DNA of 64,000 nucleotides from Candidatus Acidianus copahuensis (GTDB taxonomy: Archaea > Thermoproteota > Thermoprotei_A > Sulfolobales > Sulfolobaceae). Under the pieces are notes generated by a model. That model did not search any database and had not been told where the DNA came from. It saw only the letters and a program-made list of their open reading frames with translations. The translations under genes and the position numbers were made by a program. Positions 26,952-34,952 of the stretch are shown here, piece by piece. Numbering within the stretch: position 1 is the stretch's first letter; the number at the start of each line of letters is the position of its first letter. Where the stretch lies: the NCBI RefSeq assembly GCF_000632495.1, contig NZ_JFZT01000039.1:176501-240500 (forward strand), in the 5' to 3' direction.

Positions 26952-27686
26952 ATGATAGCCTTAGTGACAGGAGCGTCTAAAGGAATAGGAAAGGCCACTG
27001 TTTCCCTTCTTAAACGAGAAGGATATACTGTAATAGCTATATCTAGGACAAAACCGGATAGTGGGGATGAAAATTATGCACTAGATGTTGCAGATAAGGG
27101 AAAAGTATTGCTATTTGTTAAAGATATTATATCAAAGTATAAAGATATAGATGTCTTAGTTAATAATGCAGGTTTTGGAATTTACGGATCTTTTCTAGAA
27201 ACTTCTCTAGAAGAGGAAGAATATATGGTTAGAACAAATCTCCTAGCCCCAATATACTTTACAAAATTAATTTTACCTAGAATGATTAGTAGGCGCAGTG
27301 GTTCTATAGTTAATGTAGTTTCTGAAGCAGCATACGTCTCTTCTCCAACACTTCTTGTCTATTCAGCAACTAAGTCAGCCTTAGCTTCTTTTACTAACGG
27401 TTTATGGGCAGAGATGAGGAAATATGGGGTCAAAGTTTCTGGTATTTATCCAGGTCCAGTTAAGACTAATTTTACTTCACATCCATCTTTTAAGGACGCA
27501 AAGGATTCATTTTCACGGTTTTCTGTAGAGCCAGAGAAAGTTGCAAGGGCAGTAATTAAGGCAATTAAGACAGGAAAGAGAGAGATTTATGTGCCCTCAA
27601 AGATTTTTCTTGATCCATATTTTCTAAAGTTCTCATATATTATGCAATCTATCACGTATAGAATTGTAAGTAAAATTTTCGAATAG
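26952..27686 (+). CDS. short-chain dehydrogenase/reductase
   Basis: A protein of 244 residues of the classical SDR family: TGASKGIG cofactor-binding turn, NNAG, a catalytic serine in NVVSEAAY and the YSATK active-site Tyr/Lys, then YPGPVKTNF. ATG 26952 places the Rossmann strand at the N-terminus; the GTG at 26931 would add seven residues. The substrate is unknown. It faces the transporter genes downstream but is separated from them by a promoter. Confidence 0.85.
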   Translation: MIALVTGASKGIGKATVSLLKREGYTVIAISRTKPDSGDENYALDVADKGKVLLFVKDIISKYKDIDVLVNNAGFGIYGSFLETSLEEEEYMVRTNLLAPIYFTKLILPRMISRRSGSIVNVVSEAAYVSSPTLLVYSATKSALASFTNGLWAEMRKYGVKVSGIYPGPVKTNFTSHPSFKDAKDSFSRFSVEPEKVARAVIKAIKTGKREIYVPSKIFLDPYFLKFSYIMQSITYRIVSKIFE

Positions 27687-27691
27687 AAATA

Positions 27692-27699
27692 TTTTTAAA
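27692..27699 (+). promoter_or_regulatory. TATA box for the transporter genes
   Basis: TTTTTAAA centred about 32 bp before the ATG at 27728, predicting a very short leader of about 6 nt. Confidence 0.5.
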
Positions 27700-27727
27700 T
27701 AGATATATGTACTAGTGTATAGAGATC

Positions 27728-28780
27728 ATGAATAGAAATATACTTATAGGGATAATAGTTGTAATAATTTTCATAATAGGAGTTGTAGGATATATGGCAT
27801 TAATGCCAAAACATACCGTGGTCACACCTAATACAACTACTTCGCCCACATCTTCAGTCCAGACTAAGTCTCCTTTAGCTGTATGGGTAGCTGATGCATA
27901 TTATGCAGAGGCTTACGACTTAGCAACTAATTTCGGAACTCAAAACGGAATCACTGTAGCTCCAGTAAAGGCAGGCGGATCTTTTGCATTAGCCAGAGAA
28001 ATTTCAAGTAATTCTGGTGTAGTTACAGTTTTTATGCCAGTCGCTCTCTCAGCTATCTCTGATTTAGGTAATAATAATCCTGGATGGGCAATTGCTTTTA
28101 TTGCAGATCAATTAACTATAGCATATACAAACAAGAGTGTAAGCGATAATCAATACGCTATGATAGCAGTTAAAGATGCTAAAGCAGGCAATTGGACAGG
28201 GTTTTATGATATTTTAACATCTGGTAAAGTTAAGGTTGGTATATCAGATCCTAACACAGACCCTGCAGGTTTTAGAGCATGGATAAACTTGGAAATTGCT
28301 GGTTATTTATTCAAAAATAATACATATTATTACTATAATGCAATGCTTAATAATAAGGGCAATGTAACTGCTACGAGTGCAGCCGAGTTAGTTTCACCTC
28401 TAGAAGCAGGGACTATAAACTTTCTTTATATCTATAGATCTGCCGCAATAGCGAAGGGATTGGACTATATTCAGTTACCTTCTATGCTAAATTTAGGTAA
28501 TGTGAGCTATGCTAAGTTCTATGCCAAATTCAATTATACTCTGTCAACTGGTCTTGTTAAAGGATCACCTGTTTACTTGTTTATTACCATACCTAAAAAT
28601 ACAAATAATTTCCAAGAAGCTATACAGTTCATAACTTTCGTGGTTAATAATTCTAACATTTTAAGTAAATATGGGGTAGCACCATTACAACCTGCAATCC
28701 TTTTTAACTCAACTACAGTTCCTTCTCAGATAGCATCATTGATCTCGCAAGGTAAATTAGTAGAGGGGGGTAATTTGTAA
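27728..28780 (+). CDS. wtpA: tungstate/molybdate ABC transporter, substrate-binding protein
   Basis: A protein of 350 residues. An N-terminal hydrophobic segment (about 5-25) without a lipobox cysteine is followed by a Thr/Ser/Pro linker that would tether the binding domain outside the membrane. AVWVADAYYAEAYDLA, KAGGSFALAREI and GISDPNTDPAGFRAW fit the WtpA/ModA oxyanion-binding family. Tungstate rather than molybdate is an inference from the archaeal WtpA-like pattern. The permease gene follows 12 bp later. Confidence 0.8.
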   Translation: MNRNILIGIIVVIIFIIGVVGYMALMPKHTVVTPNTTTSPTSSVQTKSPLAVWVADAYYAEAYDLATNFGTQNGITVAPVKAGGSFALAREISSNSGVVTVFMPVALSAISDLGNNNPGWAIAFIADQLTIAYTNKSVSDNQYAMIAVKDAKAGNWTGFYDILTSGKVKVGISDPNTDPAGFRAWINLEIAGYLFKNNTYYYYNAMLNNKGNVTATSAAELVSPLEAGTINFLYIYRSAAIAKGLDYIQLPSMLNLGNVSYAKFYAKFNYTLSTGLVKGSPVYLFITIPKNTNNFQEAIQFITFVVNNSNILSKYGVAPLQPAILFNSTTVPSQIASLISQGKLVEGGNL

Positions 28781-28792
28781 GGAGGAAAACCT

Positions 28793-29569
28793 ATGAAATG
28801 GTTCAAGATAATCGGAATTTTTTTAGCAATTGTTCTTGTAGTGCCTGTCTTTCTCCTAATTTATATGGGGTTCTTTGTATTTAGATCTCCTCAAGCATTT
28901 TCGACTCAATTTATGTCAGCCGTTGAACTCTCCCTAGTTTCCTCAGCTACTGCAGCTATTGTGGACTTTGCTCTCTTTACACCTTTGGCCTATTATATAT
29001 CGAGATTTAATGACTTCTTTACTGATAGTTTGGTAGACATTCCAGCCTCAATACCACATCCAGTAGTTGGAATAGCTCTAGTTTTCTTAGATAGTCCATA
29101 TACACCAATAGGGAAATTCTTGCTTAGCTTAGGAATAAACTTTTTTGATTCATACACAGGCCTTGTAGCAGCTTTAGTAATAGTATCAGCCCCTATTTTT
29201 ATTAGATCAATGAAAAACTTCTTTGATTCGATGCCTAGAATTTATGAGGAATATGCAAGATCTCTTGGAGGAGGTACAGGCAGGATATTCCTTAGAGTCG
29301 TGTTAAGGAATTCGTTTAGGGGAATAATATCCTCCTCATTAATAAGTATGTCGAGAGCCATGAGCGAATTTGGGTCTATAGCTATTATAGCCTACTATGT
29401 ACTTTCCGGTCCTTTTGCTGGAGTTAGTCCAGCGTCAATATTGATCTATGAATGGTACGGTTACTATGGAACTGATGTAGCAGTTACGGCATCAGCTATT
29501 ATGATAGTAATTGGAATTATTGTATTAACAACTATAAGAATATTACAATATAAGACGAAGAATATCTGA
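28793..29569 (+). CDS. wtpB: tungstate/molybdate ABC transporter, permease
   Basis: A protein of 258 residues with about six membrane segments and the cytoplasmic EAA loop EEYARSLGGGTGRIFLRVVL that contacts the ATPase. SRAMSEFGSIAIIAYY is typical of molybdate/tungstate permeases. No ATPase gene follows; the next 690 bp are gene-free. The pump must use an ATPase encoded elsewhere or be incomplete. Confidence 0.85.
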   Translation: MKWFKIIGIFLAIVLVVPVFLLIYMGFFVFRSPQAFSTQFMSAVELSLVSSATAAIVDFALFTPLAYYISRFNDFFTDSLVDIPASIPHPVVGIALVFLDSPYTPIGKFLLSLGINFFDSYTGLVAALVIVSAPIFIRSMKNFFDSMPRIYEEYARSLGGGTGRIFLRVVLRNSFRGIISSSLISMSRAMSEFGSIAIIAYYVLSGPFAGVSPASILIYEWYGYYGTDVAVTASAIMIVIGIIVLTTIRILQYKTKNI

Positions 29570-30257
29570 TTTTATCTTCCTAGGGATTAGGGGACAGAAG
29601 AGCGTAAGATCGAGAGTGTATAACCCCTTCTGGAAATATATAAGTTATTTTTCATATGAAAAATAGAGAGGCTTACTCTAGTTTTTTATCTTAACGATCA
29701 AAACGCTAAATGTCAAAAGTTAGTTAAGCGATCTATATCCTGCTAACTTGTGAGTTAATCCATTAAAGGAATGGAAAGGTTAAACAACGCAATAATTAAA
29801 TCCATAAAAAGGTAAAGGCTACCAGCAACTACGTTCTCAGGTATTCCAAAAAAAAACTTCTGAATATGATTTTCAAGGTAGTTCCAAACGGAAAAGAGAG
29901 AAAAGATATTCCACAAAACTAGGGAGTGGTTGGAAAAAAGTTAAAATACCTAAAAAAAGATCCTTCACGCCCACATGAGTAATCAACGTGAGGGAAAACA
30001 CATAGATATTCCAGACAAGGTGAAACGGGTTGTTATCAAGCCATAGGAGTGTAAAAAACTCCTTGTAAAGTTAGTCATTAAAGGTTATGAGTTCCTCGGT
30101 TGAAAAAGACAAATGAAGTTAAATTATAAAGACTCTATAACCGGCTCTTTTTGGTATAGGTTGACTGTGAAGTAGAAAGATTAACCAAAAGGTCAATTTA
30201 GTTCACTTCTCTTCAATATCTTATCAAATGAGTAAAATTTTTATAAAAATACAAAAA
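29570..30257. other. 688-bp gene-free gap, possibly decayed coding sequence
   Basis: Plus-strand pieces read as short peptides interrupted by stops, for example HIDIPDKVKRVVIKP near 30000 and KLNYKDSITGSFWYRLTVK near 30120, which suggests a ruined gene. I cannot name the family; nothing resembling an ABC ATPase remains. A perfect palindrome lies at 29646-29665. Confidence 0.4.
29646..29665. promoter_or_regulatory. perfect 20-bp palindrome downstream of wtpB
   Basis: TATTTTTCATATGAAAAATA is fully self-complementary with no spacer, 76 bp after the wtpB stop. It could be a dimeric repressor site, a transcript-end hairpin or a transposon relic. Confidence 0.35.
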
Positions 30258-30354
30258 TGGGGCCGCCGGGATTTGAACCCGGGACCACCAGCGAACTGGT
30301 GGTTAGGGAAGCATCCCCAGGCTGGCATCCTAGTCCAAGCTAGACTACGGCCCC
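30258..30354 (-). tRNA. tRNA-Pro (anticodon GGG), with 21-nt intron
   Basis: The minus strand gives acceptor GGGGCCG with CGGCCCC, anticodon stem CCAGC/GCTGG, loop C-T-GGG-G, T-arm CCGGG-TTCAAAT-CCCGG and discriminator A; CCA is not encoded. A 21-nt intron fills 30294-30314 after nucleotide 37. The exact splice point could shift by a base or two. Confidence 0.9.
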
Positions 30355-30529
30355 ATAAAAGACTTCCCCTTTTCTAAGTTTAAAAGTTATTGTGGTTATA
30401 ATACTGAAGGAGAGAGTGGTCCGAAAGTGTTTGAACGCCTGTCTCAGTAAGGTAAAATTTTCGGTAAAAACAAAGTATAACCGAGGAATTACCATTTATC
30501 TATATTCAGACATTATAGTGTTGATTGTT

Positions 30530-30742
30530 ATGGTTGTAAGGTACACGTGCAAAAAATGTGGTTTCGAGCTATACAGATTTGAAAAAGTTGGGCAGGACTT
30601 CTATGGTGTCAGAACACCTTCAGAAATAAGGTCTATTTATGGTGGTCGATGCCCTAAGTGTGGGCATGCAATCGAGACTCCTACTCTTAGCGAGATAGGA
30701 GTTACGCTAAGGAAAGGAGCAAAGACTACGCTTATGGCCTAA
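30530..30742 (+). CDS. small zinc-ribbon protein
   Basis: A protein of 70 residues with CKKCGFELYRF and CPKCGHAIETP, two CxxC pairs 32 residues apart that should bind one zinc. The ATG at 30530 starts directly at the conserved N-terminus; the longer open frame upstream from 30392 looks non-coding. The 3' end overlaps the convergent kinase gene. Function unknown; such proteins are common near translation genes in Sulfolobales. Confidence 0.65.
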   Translation: MVVRYTCKKCGFELYRFEKVGQDFYGVRTPSEIRSIYGGRCPKCGHAIETPTLSEIGVTLRKGAKTTLMA

Positions 30743-31318
30743 AATGGAGATAAGTTCGTCGAAGCTAATTTTATTCGTCTTGTAAAGGTATGCTAAGTCA
30801 TACATTCTGAAAGCACTAAGTATCTTATTAACATTAAACGCTCTTTCCCTTATTGATGCTGAATCATAGTCAATGATATAAGCCCTCTTTTCGAAAATTA
30901 AGACGTTCTTCCAAGGTCTTGAGATCTCCATATGTTGTATATGATTCTCTTCAAGATATCTTGCCTTAAATAATAGATCTAAGGGAATACACTTATTTCT
31001 CAAGTGTTCGCCATTAATATATTCCATGATAATAAAGTTCTTTCCAAAAGAGAAAACTTTTGGTGACGCAGGATAGGCCTTCATTTGTAGTTTAGCCTCT
31101 AATTCCATGTCATTTTTAGGCGAATCTGTTCTTCTTACTTTTATCACTTTTTTATCATCAAGTAAGGCTATTACACCTTGTTTACCTTTTCCTAATACTC
31201 TTGTATCGTTCACAAAAGTTTTTCCAAATGAAATAAATTCAGTTATTCCGTTACTTTTAAGTTCATTGTATATTTCTATGTCGAATCTTGGATAGATGAT
31301 CTTATCTATTTTAACCAT
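30707..31318 (-). CDS. atypical protein kinase-like protein
   Basis: A protein of 203 residues from ATG 31318 (an ATG 11 codons upstream is also open). LGKGKQGVIALLDDKKVIKVRR is a glycine-rich loop with the ATP-binding Lys, and IIDYDSASIRERAF fits the metal-binding Asp of RIO/RfaP-like kinases. The catalytic loop is unusual: HMEISRPWKNVLI has no HxD aspartate. It overlaps the end of cca by 13 bp, so it is probably the third gene of a thpR-cca-kinase operon. Substrate unknown. Confidence 0.65.
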   Translation of the reverse strand: MVKIDKIIYPRFDIEIYNELKSNGITEFISFGKTFVNDTRVLGKGKQGVIALLDDKKVIKVRRTDSPKNDMELEAKLQMKAYPASPKVFSFGKNFIIMEYINGEHLRNKCIPLDLLFKARYLEENHIQHMEISRPWKNVLIFEKRAYIIDYDSASIRERAFNVNKILSAFRMYDLAYLYKTNKISFDELISILGHKRSLCSFP

Positions 31319-32550
31319 GCTGGGGTCTTTCTGAGGAACTGTTTCAGACAAGGATCCTTAGGCCTCTCACTAAGCCAATACTCTCTTAGGGAGTACTTAT
31401 GTTTTACTTGAATAGAAAGTTTGACTACATCTTCTGCTGGAGTTATTTCCCTCTTCTTTATACTGTATAAATTACCATCATCTCCTACCCATACGTTTTC
31501 GTTCTTCTTAAAAAATCCCTTTGCATTAACGTAAAAAGGAGGTCCTAGATTAAGGTAATATTGTGGTGGAAACCTAGAGGATATTTGTGTTGCTATTATA
31601 ATTTTCCTGTCATTCCCATATGCCTGAACGTCGATTACCTCAAATCCCTTACTTTTAAGCTGATTTCTTATCCTTGTCACACTACTGTTGATTTGACCCC
31701 AGAGAACATCTTGTGAGACATTTTCTTGAAGGAGTATCTCACTAACTAGGACTTCTCCTTTTATGTCTACCTCATTAACTTCGGGAGGAAAGAAGAAATC
31801 AATTGAAGGTTTTTCTAAGTAAAATTTTGATGCGATGGAGAATTCTCCCAATTTCTTTAGCGATACTGCAGAAGCTGCATTTCTTCTTGGATCCACAGGA
31901 TCGACAATAATTAATGGAGAATCGAAAACTACTGTAGGTTGTCTAATTAGAATTTTAACTGGAGGTCTCCAATCAGATGAGGCCTTAAGAACTTCCCTGA
32001 AGGAACCATAATTTAATATGAGTAACTCACAGACATAACCTGAAAACCCCTTAACCTTTATTTCTGCTCCATAAGTTCCTATCCCTTTCATAAATCTCTT
32101 TAGTAGTCTAACTTGATCTTTTTGTTCATCAGTTAAACTAGAGTTTATTAATGCAGTATGGAAAGGAGTTCTGTCAACTGCAGTTACTGCATTTTCTCCG
32201 CTATCTACTCTTAGTGCTGGAACAACATCTATTTCCATCCCATTATTTTTTATTATAATATAGGGATGTTCAGCGTAGTTAATTTGATAATTAAATTTCC
32301 TTAATCTATCTTCTATTAGTTTGAGAGCGTTAGGCATGTATTCTTTTCCTAATTCTTTCGGAAAAAACACAAAAATATCAACGTCCGTATCCCCTTTTAA
32401 CCATGTTCCTTTTCTAAAAGATCCGTGAACTTCTGCTTCAAATCCTTTTAGTGCTTCTAAGACTTCTTCTACCGTGTTGTTAATTTTTTCAAAATCATCT
32501 TTGCTAGGTTTTATTCTCTCTAAAACTTCCTTTTCTATTTCGTCAATCAA
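31306..32550 (-). CDS. cca: CCA-adding tRNA nucleotidyltransferase (class I)
   Basis: A protein of 414 residues. The nucleotidyltransferase core shows GSFRKGTW (43-50) and the metal-binding pair in GDTDVDIFV (D56, D58), then EIDVVPALRV. It adds CCA to tRNA 3' ends without a template. The genes for tRNA-Pro, -Ile and -Gly in this window lack encoded CCA and need it. It overlaps thpR by 8 bp upstream. Confidence 0.95.
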   Translation of the reverse strand: MIDEIEKEVLERIKPSKDDFEKINNTVEEVLEALKGFEAEVHGSFRKGTWLKGDTDVDIFVFFPKELGKEYMPNALKLIEDRLRKFNYQINYAEHPYIIIKNNGMEIDVVPALRVDSGENAVTAVDRTPFHTALINSSLTDEQKDQVRLLKRFMKGIGTYGAEIKVKGFSGYVCELLILNYGSFREVLKASSDWRPPVKILIRQPTVVFDSPLIIVDPVDPRRNAASAVSLKKLGEFSIASKFYLEKPSIDFFFPPEVNEVDIKGEVLVSEILLQENVSQDVLWGQINSSVTRIRNQLKSKGFEVIDVQAYGNDRKIIIATQISSRFPPQYYLNLGPPFYVNAKGFFKKNENVWVGDDGNLYSIKKREITPAEDVVKLSIQVKHKYSLREYWLSERPKDPCLKQFLRKTPAWLK

Positions 32551-33094
32551 TGCTCCTCACTTCATATATTTTGTCATAAATTGGACCTTTAGGAGTTAAC
32601 GTACTCTTGAAAAGTGTAACTCTATCTACTTCTTCCTCTCCATAGTATTCAGACATATTTTCTTGTAAAAGTTTTATTAAATTTTGTAAATTTTTTAAGC
32701 TCTTAACTCTAGCTACAGTTACATGAGGCAAGAACTCCTTCTCATCTTCAACATGTATTCTTCTAGCTGATAATTCTCTTAAAATTTGTATTCTTAAGTT
32801 TTTTAATTCTTGAAATCCTTCTTTAATTCCAACCCATACTACTCTAGGTTTAATATTATTGGGAAATGCGCCAGTGTCAGAAAGAGTTATTTTAAACCTT
32901 TTGAACTTTAGTAAGGAAAGCGCTTCGTTCACATCCTTAATTCTATACTCATTGACTTCTCCAAGAAACGCTAGAGTAATGTGTATATTGTCTGGTTCAA
33001 CAGGTTTTATATCAGCTCCACTTAAATTAATATTATTAGTGAGATCTAAAATTTTTTGAAAAGGATTTACTTTAATAGCAATAAATAGCCTCAT
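32543..33094 (-). CDS. thpR: RNA 2',3'-cyclic phosphodiesterase ThpR
   Basis: A protein of 183 residues with both HxT motifs of the 2H phosphoesterase family, HIT at 38-40 and HVT at 124-126. The family opens 2',3'-cyclic phosphates and can join tRNA halves in vitro. Linkage with cca suggests tRNA 3'-end or splicing-product processing. Confidence 0.9.
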   Translation of the reverse strand: MRLFIAIKVNPFQKILDLTNNINLSGADIKPVEPDNIHITLAFLGEVNEYRIKDVNEALSLLKFKRFKITLSDTGAFPNNIKPRVVWVGIKEGFQELKNLRIQILRELSARRIHVEDEKEFLPHVTVARVKSLKNLQNLIKLLQENMSEYYGEEEVDRVTLFKSTLTPKGPIYDKIYEVRSID

Positions 33095-33133
33095 GTTTTT
33101 AAGCCTCTATGTTGAACAGTAAGGTGGTCACTA

Positions 33134-33658
33134 ATTAATGTAATTCTTATAACTGGAATGCCTGGATCTGGAAAAACGTTATTTGGAAATATATTGAAAG
33201 AGCGAGGATATCAAGTCGTTTCAATGGGCGACGTTTTAAGGAAAAGATATGAGAAAGATGCAAAAATAGGAGAAAGACTAATGGATTATGCGAAGAGAAT
33301 TAGAGAAATTTATGGAGATGGCGTTGTAGCAAGATTAAGCTTAGAAGAAGTAGATCCAAAAGCTAAGAGAGTAGCCTTCGAAGGAGTTAGGAGTTTAGCT
33401 GAAGTTGAGGAATTTGCAAGACTAGGAAATCCTATAGTAGTATCGGTTCACTCACCGCCATCATTAAGGTATAGTAGACTAATGGCTAGGCAGAGAAGCG
33501 ATGATTCAACTAAAATTGAGGAACTAAAAAGGAGGGATTATCAAGAAATAGCCATAGGAATAGGTGGAGTCATAGCGATGGCTGATTACGTTATACTAAA
33601 TACCGGGACAATAGAGGATTTTAAAAGGCAAGCAGAAGATATCTTGAATAAGCTATGA
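33134..33658 (+). CDS. UPF0200 family P-loop kinase-like protein, start unresolved
   Basis: Resembles adenylate/dephospho-CoA kinases: Walker A GMPGSGKT and a helical lid (MARQRSDDSTKIEELKRRD). The first normal start in frame, ATG 33158, lies inside Walker A and would remove its first Gly and strand 1. Upstream codons read I-N-V-I-L-I-T-G, so translation must begin earlier, with ATT 33134 the possibility used here. An ATG at 33138 is followed at once by TAA; one extra G would give the expected MVILITGMPGSGKT. The next gene overlaps its end by 4 bp. Confidence 0.75.
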   Translation: MNVILITGMPGSGKTLFGNILKERGYQVVSMGDVLRKRYEKDAKIGERLMDYAKRIREIYGDGVVARLSLEEVDPKAKRVAFEGVRSLAEVEEFARLGNPIVVSVHSPPSLRYSRLMARQRSDDSTKIEELKRRDYQEIAIGIGGVIAMADYVILNTGTIEDFKRQAEDILNKL

Positions 33659-34089
33659 CAAAGATAGTAGTTACCGCGGAATTAAGACCATCAGAAGATC
33701 AAGACAAAGTAATTAAGGCAATAGTAAATTTCTTTGACTTTGAAATGATCTCTAAAGAAAAAGGAGGAGAATGGGAGATTATTGTAGGAAATTCAACTAC
33801 TTTAAGAAGTTTAGTAAAGTTACATAGAGCATTGAGAGAAGAGAGAATATTGGATGCTGCTAGGAAGCACTTATTCAGAGGAATATCCGATAATTCTCTG
33901 TTTTTCATGATACATAAACAAGCAGCAGCATCAGGTGTTCTAGCCTTTGTTGACGATCCGACAGAATCCCCTTTAGGGCCAATAACTTTCTCAATAGAGT
34001 GTAGGAATCCGAGAGAGATTATAGATTGGCTTACTCCAAGAACTTCACATGGCCATCCATTATGGGAAAACCCTATACCTGAGGATTAA
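33655..34089 (+). CDS. UPF0201 family RNA-binding-like protein
   Basis: A protein of 144 residues with the UPF0201 (DUF54) landmarks AELRPSEDQDKV, RALREERILDAARKHL and a C-terminal SPLGPITFSIE segment. The family fold resembles RNA-binding and exosome-associated domains, but no reaction is assigned. It overlaps the UPF0200 gene upstream by 4 bp, a pairing conserved in archaea, and meets rnz tail to tail with a 4-bp overlap. Confidence 0.8.
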   Translation: MTKIVVTAELRPSEDQDKVIKAIVNFFDFEMISKEKGGEWEIIVGNSTTLRSLVKLHRALREERILDAARKHLFRGISDNSLFFMIHKQAAASGVLAFVDDPTESPLGPITFSIECRNPREIIDWLTPRTSHGHPLWENPIPED

Positions 34090-34952
34090 TGAAGGATAAT
34101 ATATGATAGATCGTTTGGAACAAAGGATTTAGGAAACTTTTTCATTGCTTCCTCTAACAGAGGTTCTGCGCTCTTATACCTTCCGCTTATGTGAATTAGA
34201 CCTAATCTCTTTACCCCAGAATTTATAGCTACCTCTGCCGCATCACTCGCAGTTGAATGACCATAATCCGATGCGTTTATATCCATAGTAAACGTAGAGT
34301 CATGAAGCAACAGATCTGAACTACTTACTGCAGAAATCACCCTTTCACAGATTGCTGTATCACCAGTATATGCTATCTTTAATCCCTTCTTCTTTATCAC
34401 GTAATCCTCAGGAATTAACTTCTTTCCTTCATATTCTACTTCTTTACCCTCTTTTAACGATCTTAGTATCTTCCAATCCGTTATTCCTTCTTTTTTTAAC
34501 CTTTCCGCATCTACATTTATCCTTTCTTTCTCTTCGATTATATAGCCTTGTGACTTTATTACATGACACGTGGGAAAAGGGGTTATCTTTATAGAGGTAT
34601 CCTGGTAGCTATTAACGTAATTTATTTCAAACGTTGGTGAAAAGTGTGTGTCTTCAAAGCTCTCCTCTAGTAATTTCTTTACATCACCAAGTATGTAGAG
34701 TTTTTCCTTTCTTCCATACATACTTAGCGTCTGAATAAGTGGAGGTAAACCAAGAACGTGGTCTGCGTGAAGGTGAGTTATTGCTATAACTTTAATGGAC
34801 ATAATATTAATCCCGTGTCTTATCATTGTGATCTGAGTTCCTTCTCCGCAATCTAAAAGAACGTTTATACCTTCTTTTCTAACTAAGTAAGCGGGAAGAC
34901 CTCTAACGCTTGGCGCCCCTCCACCTGTTCCTATAAAGAATACATTAATCAT
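34086..34952 (-). CDS. rnz: ribonuclease Z
   Basis: A metallo-beta-lactamase-fold protein of 288 residues with THLHADHV (H60, H62, D64, H65) and later zinc ligands in YTGDTAIC and GHSTASDAAEVA. It cuts tRNA precursors after the discriminator base, which suits a genome where several tRNA genes lack CCA. It overlaps the methyltransferase gene upstream by 4 bp. Confidence 0.95.
   Translation of the reverse strand: MINVFFIGTGGGAPSVRGLPAYLVRKEGINVLLDCGEGTQITMIRHGINIMSIKVIAITHLHADHVLGLPPLIQTLSMYGRKEKLYILGDVKKLLEESFEDTHFSPTFEINYVNSYQDTSIKITPFPTCHVIKSQGYIIEEKERINVDAERLKKEGITDWKILRSLKEGKEVEYEGKKLIPEDYVIKKKGLKIAYTGDTAICERVISAVSSSDLLLHDSTFTMDINASDYGHSTASDAAEVAINSGVKRLGLIHISGRYKSAEPLLEEAMKKFPKSFVPNDLSYIILH

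Noticed and set aside
30392..30529. N-terminal extension of the zinc-ribbon ORF
   Set aside because: The added residues show no conservation-like pattern and overlap the probable promoter; the ATG at 30530 begins the zinc-ribbon.
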